NCBI GenBank assembly: GCA_014804355.1
Contig: JAAUZY010000069.1
Span: 1-46,313, forward strand
Direction of reading: 5' to 3'
Length of the DNA stretch: 46,313 nucleotides
From: Lachnospiraceae bacterium
Lineage (GTDB): Bacteria; Bacillota; Clostridia; Lachnospirales; Lachnospiraceae
Within the stretch, counting starts at the first letter, position 1; the number at the start of each line of letters is the position of its first letter. This document shows positions 24,071 to 31,148 of the stretch, piece by piece. The position numbers and the translations under genes were made by a program. The notes beneath the pieces were generated by a model. That model was not told the DNA's origin. It did no database searches and was given only the letters and a program-made list of their open reading frames with translations.

Positions 24071-24099
24071 ATTATAACCCAAAGCTTGACCTTACGCAA
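24071..24099 (-). promoter_or_regulatory. Promoter of fba
   Basis: Minus strand TTGCGT (24094-24099), 17 bases, perfect TATAAT (24071-24076). A small CCGGC/GCCGG stem lies in the leader at about 24038-24053. Confidence 0.75.
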
Positions 24100-24126
24100 A
24101 CATATTCTGGAAAATATTAGTTTTGA

Positions 24127-25020
24127 TTACTCTTCCGGAACCCTGATGCTCAGCGCTCTCTGTCTGTTCTCGATCACCGCCTTGCAGTGTTCCCCTCCGA
24201 ACTCTCCGTCCAGAGTCCATGAGACAGGCTCCTCGCTCTCCACAACCAGCCGGGATGTCTTAAACGTATGAATATGCTCTGATTTCACACGCTTATCTAC
24301 CAGCGCCAGAATAATATTATTCAGATCCAGCGGATTAGTCGGCTTGCGGATCATCGTCACCTCAAAGAGCCCGTCATCCAACAGAATATCCTGCCCCGTT
24401 ATTCCGCGAAATCCGCCTACGGAATAAGAATTCGTAACCATACCGTAAAGAAATTCTCCCTCAATCACCTGATCATTACAGGTGATCTTTAGCGGATAGG
24501 AGCGCACCGACGGTAACCGCTTAACCCCCTCCAACAGATATGCGGCATGTCCCAGAACATTCTTGACATCCTGCTTTGTCTCATAGGACACATCCGTAAA
24601 AATACCGAATGCAGCCACATAGATAAAAGTATCGTTGTTAAAAGCACCGATATCACAGGCGTAATCCCTGCCGCTAACCACTACGTCAGCCGCCTTGATC
24701 ATGCTCTTGGGAATCTTCAGACTATTGGCAAAATCGTTGGTGCTGCCTGCCGGAATATATCCGATTGGAAGTTTTTCCTCACACTGCATCATACCGCTAA
24801 CCACTTCGTCCAGCGTCCCGTCTCCGCCGCTGCATACTACAATATCATACCCTTCATGCCGTGTTTTAACAGCCTTGATGGCATCTCCGGCGGCCTGCGT
24901 CGGGTAGGCGGTCACTTCATAGCCCGCTTTCACAAATATATCTATAATATCCAGCAGATTACTGCGAATCTGCGCTTTGCCCGCTCTGGGATTATAAACA
25001 AACAGCATTTTCTGATCCAT
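24127..25020 (-). CDS. Diacylglycerol kinase-family lipid kinase (YegS/DgkB-like)
   Basis: 297 residues; ATG at 25020 with GGAGG 5 bases upstream. The N-terminal nucleotide-binding motif is GGDGTLDEVVSGM, with IPAGSTNDFANSL after it. NPRAGKA at residues 10-16 is the first nucleotide-contact loop. The C-terminal half is the beta-sandwich (DILLDDGLFEVTMI, SWTLDGEFGGEH). Members phosphorylate diacylglycerol or related lipids at the inner membrane face, recycling lipid from wall-polymer synthesis. The exact lipid is not readable. Separated from the crh gene by a terminator. Confidence 0.9.
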   Translation of the reverse strand: MDQKMLFVYNPRAGKAQIRSNLLDIIDIFVKAGYEVTAYPTQAAGDAIKAVKTRHEGYDIVVCSGGDGTLDEVVSGMMQCEEKLPIGYIPAGSTNDFANSLKIPKSMIKAADVVVSGRDYACDIGAFNNDTFIYVAAFGIFTDVSYETKQDVKNVLGHAAYLLEGVKRLPSVRSYPLKITCNDQVIEGEFLYGMVTNSYSVGGFRGITGQDILLDDGLFEVTMIRKPTNPLDLNNIILALVDKRVKSEHIHTFKTSRLVVESEEPVSWTLDGEFGGEHCKAVIENRQRALSIRVPEE

Positions 25021-25128
25021 ATCTGCCTCCGTTCTTCCATGTACACCTATATGATTATTTATACCCTATTCTACCATTCCCATATAATGGGTGCAAATTA
25101 TTTTTGCCATCTTGTAATTTCATGCAAC

Positions 25129-25157
25129 AAAAAAGAGACTCCCCCTCCGGAAATCTC
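25129..25157 (-). terminator. Terminator of the hprK-crh operon
   Basis: On the minus strand a 9-bp stem (25149-25157 with 25135-25143, including G-U pairs) is followed by six T (25134-25129). It lies about 45 bases after the crh stop. Confidence 0.75.
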
Positions 25158-25204
25158 CCTTATATTGTGCCTTATCTAAATGTCAAATACGAAGTCTGTG
25201 GCTA

Positions 25205-25459
25205 TTATCTGCCGCTTAAGAATTTCTCAATCTCCTCAACCGCAGCCCCTTCATCATTGCCCTCCGCAACGACCACAACTTCTTCACCGCTGGCAAGTCC
25301 CAGACTCATCATACCCATAATGCTCTTTGCATTGACTTTTCTGTCATCCGCATTGATGTAGACTGTGCTCTCAAACTGACTCGCCACCTGTACAAGCATA
25401 GCAACCGGTCTGGCTTCCAAGCCTGTCTCCAGCTTGATCTGGATAGATTTTTGTATCAT
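25205..25459 (-). CDS. crh: HPr paralogue lacking the active histidine (Crh-like)
   Basis: 84 residues, HPr fold. At position 15, where HPr has the His that takes phosphate from enzyme I, this protein has Glu (TGLEARPVAM). Ser46, the HPr kinase target, is kept in NAKSIMGMMSLGL. It therefore cannot pass phosphate to sugars but can be phosphorylated at Ser46 by HprK and act as a signal, as Crh (Gln15) does in Bacillus subtilis with CcpA. It is the last gene of an operon that begins with hprK and follows whiA by 15 bases, as in B. subtilis. GGAGG precedes the ATG. Confidence 0.85.
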   Translation of the reverse strand: MIQKSIQIKLETGLEARPVAMLVQVASQFESTVYINADDRKVNAKSIMGMMSLGLASGEEVVVVAEGNDEGAAVEEIEKFLSGR

Positions 25460-25474
25460 AATGTTCTCCTCCTT

Positions 25475-26380
25475 TTACGGTTTGATCCCACCGGCTATTT
25501 CACTCAATCTACGTAATCTGTGATTGACACCTGATTTACCCACAGGTGGTTCCAGATATCCGCCCAATTCCTTGAGCGCGGCATCCGGATACTCCAATCG
25601 AATCTCCGCCATCTGTCTTAAATTGTCCGGCAGATTCTCGAACCCATACTTGTCTCTGATCAGTAATATGTCCTCGATCTGCTTAGACGCTGCGGTAACG
25701 GTTTTGGAGATATTCGCCGTCTCGCAGTTCACACGCCTGTTAATGGAATTACGCATCTCCTTGACGATCCTGAGATTTTCCAGATTCATCAGCGACACAT
25801 GCGCTCCCATAACATTCAGAAGATCAACGATCCCTGCGCCTTCTTTTAAGTACACCACTTCATACTTCTTGCGTTTAATGGTTTTCGCGTCGATCTGGAA
25901 TTCCCCCATCATATCGCAAAGCTGTCTGGCCTGTACGCTGTCTGTGCATACATATTCCAGATGATAACCCTTCGCCGGATCGCTCATGGAGCCGATACAT
26001 AAAAACGCTCCCCGCAAATACGCCCTTGCGCAACAGGAGTTCTTGATCAGAAGGGAACTGACCGGCATCTCAAGCGCAATCAACTCTCCGTCCTTCCCCG
26101 TAAGGTGAAGGGCCTGTATCACTTTTCTCTCCATCTCGTCGTCGGGCAGTAATCTGCTCTTTTCTTTCATCACAACATTATCTATATTAAATGTTTTTTT
26201 GAATAATGTAAAGCACTTTCTGGCAACTGCTTCATTTTCCGTATGAAAACTTAGGTGTGTCCCGTTCTCACAAGTGCTTCCGGCAAAATGAATCAGTGCC
26301 GCCAGTTCCGCAAGCTGGCAATGTCTCGCCGCGCCGATCTGTGCCGCCAGTTCTTCTTTCACTGTTCCGGAAAAAGACAT
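25475..26380 (-). CDS. whiA: WhiA, DNA-binding protein with LAGLIDADG-like domain
   Basis: 301 residues. N-terminal WhiA domain (MSFSGTVKEELAAQIGAARH), LAGLIDADG-derived middle (SSLLIKNSCCARAYLRGAFL, GSMSDPAKGYHLEYVC), and C-terminal HTH (LPDNLRQMAEIRLEYPDAAL, GKSGVNHRLRRLSEIA). The protein binds DNA and affects division and chromosome segregation in Firmicutes and sporulation in actinomycetes. The ATG lies next to the rapZ stop (1 base between), with GGGAG upstream, so it is translationally linked. Confidence 0.95.
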   Translation of the reverse strand: MSFSGTVKEELAAQIGAARHCQLAELAALIHFAGSTCENGTHLSFHTENEAVARKCFTLFKKTFNIDNVVMKEKSRLLPDDEMERKVIQALHLTGKDGELIALEMPVSSLLIKNSCCARAYLRGAFLCIGSMSDPAKGYHLEYVCTDSVQARQLCDMMGEFQIDAKTIKRKKYEVVYLKEGAGIVDLLNVMGAHVSLMNLENLRIVKEMRNSINRRVNCETANISKTVTAASKQIEDILLIRDKYGFENLPDNLRQMAEIRLEYPDAALKELGGYLEPPVGKSGVNHRLRRLSEIAGGIKP

Positions 26381-26381
26381 T

Positions 26382-27245
26382 CTACACTCCCTGTTTGATA
26401 TCCCTGTGATACAGCTTAACGCCGTAATTTCCGTGATCCTTCATGCCCGCATAAAGCTCATTCGCCAAAGTAACGCTCCTGTGCTTGCCGCCGGTACAGC
26501 CTATGCCAATCACCAGTTGATGCTTCCCTTCTTTGATATAATTAGGGATCAGGAAATCCAACATCCCCATCAGCTTCTCCATGAATACGGACGCTTCGGG
26601 AAAACTCATCACGTAATCCTGTACTTCCGTGTCATTACCGGTTTTATGCTTCAATTCATCGATATAGAACGGATTCGGAAGAAATCTGACATCAAACACC
26701 AAATCGGCATCTGCCGGTATACCATTCTTGAAGCCGAAAGACAGGATCGAGATCATTAGCGAACTATACTCTTCATTGCGCACAAAAATATGATCGATCT
26801 CTTCTTTCAATTCCCTCGTCAGAAGATTGGACGTATCAATGACGTAGTCGGCTTTCTGCTTAGTTTCCCGCAGGATCTCCCGCTCCTTATTGATGCCCTC
26901 TTCCACTCTTCCGTCCTGCGACAGCGGATGCATCCGCCTTGTCTCCTTATAACGCTTGAGCAACGCCGAATCTCCCGCATCCATAAAAAGGATCTCGAAC
27001 AGATAACCATTCTTCCGCATCTTATTCAGAACACTCTGTGCCTCACCGAAAGGCTGATCGGCGCGTACATCCAATCCTAAAGCAACTTTATTGATCTCAC
27101 TGTTAGGCGTCGCGACCAACTCCACAAACTTCTCAATCAGTGGAACCGGCAGATTATCCACGCAGTAAAACCCTACGTCCTCCAACATCTTCATGGCCGT
27201 TCTCTTCCCGGCGCCACTCATGCCGGTCACCACCACAAATCTCAT
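26382..27245 (-). CDS. rapZ: RapZ/YvcJ nucleotide-binding protein
   Basis: 287 residues. Walker A GMSGAGKRT (residues 8-16), with Arg in place of the usual Ser before Thr, and a conserved FVRNEEYSSLMISILSFGFK link. The C-terminal domain has the family pattern GIGCTGGKHRSVTLANEL. In E. coli RapZ controls glmS small RNAs and thereby glucosamine-6-phosphate; in Firmicutes YvcJ binds nucleotides and its role is less clear. It lies between murB and whiA on one transcript. AAGGAGATGACGCT precedes the ATG. Confidence 0.95.
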   Translation of the reverse strand: MRFVVVTGMSGAGKRTAMKMLEDVGFYCVDNLPVPLIEKFVELVATPNSEINKVALGLDVRADQPFGEAQSVLNKMRKNGYLFEILFMDAGDSALLKRYKETRRMHPLSQDGRVEEGINKEREILRETKQKADYVIDTSNLLTRELKEEIDHIFVRNEEYSSLMISILSFGFKNGIPADADLVFDVRFLPNPFYIDELKHKTGNDTEVQDYVMSFPEASVFMEKLMGMLDFLIPNYIKEGKHQLVIGIGCTGGKHRSVTLANELYAGMKDHGNYGVKLYHRDIKQGV

Positions 27246-27299
27246 AGCGTCATCTCCTTGTATGCTGTAATCCGGTGACCCCCGGATATGACGATCTCA

Positions 27300-28199
27300 T
27301 TAGAAATCTCCCAGGAAAACCACTTCCGGCTCCAGCGAAACATGAAATCTCTCCTTGACCCGTTCCTGCACTTCCTCTATCACTTCCTTGATATCCGCCG
27401 CAGTTGCCCTGCCTGTATTAATGATAAAACCGCAATGTTTATTCGAAACCTGCGCGCCGCCGATGCGGTATCCTCTCATACCGGCCTCCATAATCAGCTT
27501 GCCCGCGTAATATCCCTCCGGTCTCTTAAAAGTACTGCCCGCACTGGCATACTCCAAGGGCTGTTTATTTCTCCGCAGCTGTGCCAGCTCCTCCATCTTC
27601 GCGCCGATCTGCTCCGGATCGCCCTCCGCAAGCCGCAGCACAACCTCCAGCACAATAAACGGTCTGTTCTTAATAATACTGGTACGGTATCCGAACTCCA
27701 TCGTATCATTATCCAGTGTCGTGATCTCTCCTTCCCGATCGATCACGCGGACTGTCTCTACCACCTGTTTCATTTCTCCGTCATACGCGCCGGCGTTCAT
27801 GACCACACCGCCGCCGATCGTTCCCGGTATGCCCGCCGCAAACTCCAGTCCCGTGAGCCCGTTCTCCTTAGCTGCCGCCGCTACCTTGGCAAGCGGCGCA
27901 CCCGCCTTCGCCGTGATGCGTGTACCGTCCGTCCGGATCTGTTCCATCGGGCCATCAAACTTAAGCACGATTCCCCGATATCCCTTATCGCCTACCAGCA
28001 GATTGCTGCCGTTTCCTAAAATAAAGTAATCCTGCTCTATCTGATTCAGGTAAGGAATCAGTTTTACCAGCTCTTCCTCCTGCTGTATGGTAATAAAACA
28101 TTCCGCCTCTCCGCCCACGCGGAAAGTGGTGTGCTGATTCATGGGTTCATGAAACAATATACGCTCCCTCGGAATAAACGTTTTGATGTAATCATACAT
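27300..28199 (-). CDS. murB: UDP-N-acetylmuramate dehydrogenase
   Basis: About 299 residues. Ribosome sites are poor: ATG at 28199 (MYDYIK) or TTG at 28211 (four residues longer) both fit. The FAD domain is clear: TTFRVGGEAECFI, LGNGSNLLVGDKGYRG, GIPGTIGGGVVMNAGAYDGE. The proton donor Ser lies in AGSTFKRPEGYYAGKLI and the last Glu in EPEVVFLGDF. The enzyme reduces UDP-GlcNAc-enolpyruvate to UDP-MurNAc in peptidoglycan precursor synthesis, using NADPH. Downstream rapZ follows after 54 bases. Confidence 0.95.
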   Translation of the reverse strand: MYDYIKTFIPRERILFHEPMNQHTTFRVGGEAECFITIQQEEELVKLIPYLNQIEQDYFILGNGSNLLVGDKGYRGIVLKFDGPMEQIRTDGTRITAKAGAPLAKVAAAAKENGLTGLEFAAGIPGTIGGGVVMNAGAYDGEMKQVVETVRVIDREGEITTLDNDTMEFGYRTSIIKNRPFIVLEVVLRLAEGDPEQIGAKMEELAQLRRNKQPLEYASAGSTFKRPEGYYAGKLIMEAGMRGYRIGGAQVSNKHCGFIINTGRATAADIKEVIEEVQERVKERFHVSLEPEVVFLGDF

Positions 28200-28260
28200 T
28201 GATGTGTTCAATCTCTATACCGTCCGTTTCGCAGATTTACTTCTTACTTATATATATTCC

Positions 28261-28298
28261 GGCAGACCGTCGGCCGCTACAGCCAATACCGGTCTGCC
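28261..28298 (-). other. Stem-loop between glk and murB
   Basis: Perfect 9-bp stem GGCAGACCG (28261-28269) with CGGTCTGCC (28290-28298) and a 20-base loop. No T-tract on the minus strand. It may serve mRNA processing or stability between the two genes and does not look like a full terminator. Confidence 0.45.
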
Positions 28299-28345
28299 CG
28301 CATTCTATCTTAGAATAATCCGATACCGTGCGAATTATGTATCGC

Positions 28346-29284
28346 TTAGTCCAATACCATCTTAGCCGCACCGTATATACCGGCATCATTGCCCAATGTA
28401 GCCAGCGCGAATTTTGTATCCTTGCAGCCGTGGAACACCGTCTTGTCAAAAGCAGGTCTGATATAATCAAACAATACTTCCCCCGCCTTAGACACACCGC
28501 CGCCGATCACGAAGATCTCCGGATTAATAACACCTGCTATCACCGCCAGCCCTTTGCCGAGATACTCACCGAACTGCTGTGCAACCTCAATGGCAAGCTC
28601 GTCCCCTGCCTTCACCGCATCAAATACGGTCTTCGCGGATACTTCGCCCTGTCTGAGCACGCTGTCCTTATCACTTGCCTGCAGCTTCCGATTGGCAAGT
28701 CTGGTAATGCCCGTAGCGGAAGCATACTCTTCGAGGCAGCCGTAATTACCGCAGCCACATGCCTCTGACTCTTCGTCCTCCACATGAATATGCCCTATCT
28801 CGCCACCGGATCCGGTAGCGCCTGTCATTATCTTACCGTTAATGATGATTCCGCCGCCGACACCCGTTCCGAGCGTAACCGCCACCAGATTGCTGTAGCC
28901 TTGTCCGCCGCCTTTCCACATCTCGCCGAGCGCCGCTACATTGGCATCGTTGCCGCCCTCTACTCTCATGCCGCTTAAGAGCGTACTAAGCTCCTGCTTC
29001 AGGTTCATCTCGTTCCATCCTAAGTTGACCGCCTTGTGAATGATCCCCGCGCCGTCCACCGGTCCCGGAGCGCCGACACCGACACCTGCTACATTGTCCT
29101 TGTCAATATTTTTCTCCAACATCTTATCCTGAATACTCTGCGCGATGTCCGGCAGGATATTCGTCCCGCCGTTCTCGGTTCTGGTGGGAATCTCCCATTT
29201 ATCCAGTACATTGCCGCTATTGTCAAAAAGTCCAAGCTTAACTGTCGTGCCGCCTATATCTACCCCAAATACATATTCTGCCAT
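28346..29284 (-). CDS. glk: ROK-family glucokinase
   Basis: 312 residues. The phosphate loop is GVDIGGTTVKLGLF, the catalytic Asp is in EGGNDANVAALGE, and LGTGVGGGIIING follows. The ROK zinc site is H165 with C176, C178 and C183 in CGCGNYGCLE. It phosphorylates glucose at C6 with ATP in the cytosol. It starts 20 bases after the hprK stop and has GGAGG upstream, so sugar kinase and HPr kinase are made together. Confidence 0.94.
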   Translation of the reverse strand: MAEYVFGVDIGGTTVKLGLFDNSGNVLDKWEIPTRTENGGTNILPDIAQSIQDKMLEKNIDKDNVAGVGVGAPGPVDGAGIIHKAVNLGWNEMNLKQELSTLLSGMRVEGGNDANVAALGEMWKGGGQGYSNLVAVTLGTGVGGGIIINGKIMTGATGSGGEIGHIHVEDEESEACGCGNYGCLEEYASATGITRLANRKLQASDKDSVLRQGEVSAKTVFDAVKAGDELAIEVAQQFGEYLGKGLAVIAGVINPEIFVIGGGVSKAGEVLFDYIRPAFDKTVFHGCKDTKFALATLGNDAGIYGAAKMVLD

Positions 29285-29304
29285 GATACTCTTCCTCCTC
29301 TTCT

Positions 29305-30243
29305 CTACTCTTCCTCATCTCTCTTGCCTGCCAAAGATTTCTGTACTCGCTTGTACAGCTCCTGCGCCGCATTGTAACCCATCTTCTTCTGACGATGATT
29401 AACCGCCGCCGACTCACAGATAATCGCCAGATTACGCCCCGGTCTGATCGGTATGCTGTGGCAGACTACTTTATTGCCCAGATATTCCGTATATTCCTCC
29501 TCCAGTCCGAGACGGTCGTACTCTTTCTCTTTATCCCAGTCTTCCAGTCTGATGACCAGATCAATGTTCTGCGTATCTTTGACACTGGAAGCACCGAATA
29601 ACGCTTTCACATCCACAATACCGATACCTCTCAGTTCAATAAAGTGTTTTGTAATATCGGGTGCGGAACCTACCAGCGTATCCTCGCTGACTCTTCGCAG
29701 TTCCACCACATCATCAGTGACAAGACGATGACCCCTCTTGATCAGTTCCAGAGCCGCCTCAGATTTACCGATACCGCTCTCACCCGTAATCAGCACACCC
29801 TCGCCGTATACGTCCACCAGAACGCCGTGCACGGAAATACACGGAGCCAGCTTTACATTAAGCCATCTGATCACCTCCGCCATGCATGCCGATGTCGCCT
29901 TCTTCGTCATTAACAGCGGCACCCCGTACTTCACTGCCGTCTTCTTAAACAAATCATTCGGATGCAGCTCTCTGCAGAAAATAATTCCGGGAATCGGATT
30001 ATTAAGCAGCTTCTCGTATATTTCGATCTGTCTCTCTTCGTCCAGTCCGTTCATATACGAGTATTCCACAAATCCCACCACCTGTAAGCGCGTGGTTTCG
30101 AAATGTTCGAAATAGCCTGCGATCTGCAACGCCGGTCTGTTAATATCCGGCTGCGTCACATTAATCTTGGAAATGTCGATCTCCGGTGTGAGGTTCTCCA
30201 ACCTGAATTTCTCGATGACTTTCGTCAAACTGATGCTTGCCAT
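29305..30243 (-). CDS. hprK: HPr kinase/phosphorylase
   Basis: 312 residues from the ATG at 30243 (AAGGAGAAGG upstream); the longer frame upstream covers the leader and is rejected. The N-terminal domain covers 1-130. His139 in SVHGVLVDVYG starts the kinase domain; Walker A GESGIGKS is 154-161. The HprK signature IGIVDVKALFGASSV and the late RPGRNLA are present. It phosphorylates Ser46 of HPr and Crh when fructose bisphosphate is high and reverses this at high phosphate. First gene of the operon ending with the Crh-like gene. Confidence 0.97.
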   Translation of the reverse strand: MASISLTKVIEKFRLENLTPEIDISKINVTQPDINRPALQIAGYFEHFETTRLQVVGFVEYSYMNGLDEERQIEIYEKLLNNPIPGIIFCRELHPNDLFKKTAVKYGVPLLMTKKATSACMAEVIRWLNVKLAPCISVHGVLVDVYGEGVLITGESGIGKSEAALELIKRGHRLVTDDVVELRRVSEDTLVGSAPDITKHFIELRGIGIVDVKALFGASSVKDTQNIDLVIRLEDWDKEKEYDRLGLEEEYTEYLGNKVVCHSIPIRPGRNLAIICESAAVNHRQKKMGYNAAQELYKRVQKSLAGKRDEEE

Positions 30244-30366
30244 ATCCTTCTCCTTATAATTGATGTGAAATAGTGTTACCAAATTACAATGTACTAACCC
30301 CTGTATCATACAATATAGTACAAGACCGGACATCCGTGTCATATACGGATTGCGGAACCCTTGTAT

Positions 30367-30395
30367 ATTGTAGCATACAAAAGAAGTGTTCGCAA
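30367..30395 (-). promoter_or_regulatory. Promoter of the hprK operon
   Basis: Minus strand TTGCGA (30390-30395), 17 bases, TACAAT (30367-30372). The leader of about 115 nt includes an ATCCGT/ACGGAT stem near 30326-30350. Confidence 0.6.
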
Positions 30396-30448
30396 TTATA
30401 AGTACTTTATCATATGGTTTTAATTTCCTTTTATTTTATGTTTCAGAA

Positions 30449-31126
30449 TCATTCATTAACGATCTTGCCATCCTTCACTACAATTACACGATTACAGCTC
30501 TTAGTCAGTTCCATATTATGAGTGACAAAAAGAATCGTTTTGTTCATGCGGTCAGAAAACTGCTTCAAGAGCTTTACCACCACCTGCGTGTTCCTGCTGT
30601 CCAGATTCCCCGTAGGCTCATCTGCCAGAATAATGTCCGGTTCACTGAGAAGCGACCTTAACACAGCCGCCCTCTGCTGCTCCCCGCCGGATAACTGCAT
30701 GGGAAAAGCATTTTTCTTCTCCTTCAACTTCAGCATATTCAAAAATCCGTCAATAATTTTCTCGTCTATCTTTTTTCCTTTTAACTGAAAAGGCAGAATT
30801 ATGTTCTCGTATATAGTCAGTTCATTGATCAGGTTGTAATCCTGAAAAATAAATCCCACCCGCCTGCGCCTGTATAATGTCCTCTGTCTGTCGTCAAAAT
30901 CAGATATCACATCCCCCGCAACGGTAATCGTTCCCTCACTGACACAGTCCATTCCTCCCACCAGATTAAGAAGCGTTGTCTTACCACTGCCCGAATCTCC
31001 CACGATTCCCACAAACTCACCCTTCTTAATGCTGACATTCACCCGATCCAGAACGCGGCTCCTTCCGGACTGACTCTCATAAATTTTACTCACATCCTTC
31101 ACATCAACTACGATTTCTCTCTCCAT
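30449..31126 (-). CDS. ABC transporter ATP-binding protein, MacB/LolD type
   Basis: 225 residues. Walker A GDSGSGKT (about 43-50), Q-loop FIFQDYNLI, signature LSGGEQQR and Walker B ILADEPTGNLD with the NLDS extension that marks the MacB/LolD/FtsE group. It powers the FtsX-type permease encoded 22 bases upstream. Such pairs act as mechanotransmission exporters or as peptide-antibiotic resistance and sensing systems. No adjacent sensor kinase is present; the HTH-membrane gene upstream is the likely regulator. Start ATG with AGAAGT-like weak site, the two genes probably coupled. Confidence 0.92.
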   Translation of the reverse strand: MEREIVVDVKDVSKIYESQSGRSRVLDRVNVSIKKGEFVGIVGDSGSGKTTLLNLVGGMDCVSEGTITVAGDVISDFDDRQRTLYRRRRVGFIFQDYNLINELTIYENIILPFQLKGKKIDEKIIDGFLNMLKLKEKKNAFPMQLSGGEQQRAAVLRSLLSEPDIILADEPTGNLDSRNTQVVVKLLKQFSDRMNKTILFVTHNMELTKSCNRVIVVKDGKIVNE

Positions 31127-31148
31127 ATTTTACTTCTCCCTTCTCACA

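Noticed and set aside
27288-28019. 243-codon plus-strand frame
   Set aside because: Antisense to murB, with Arg/His/Leu-rich shadow composition.
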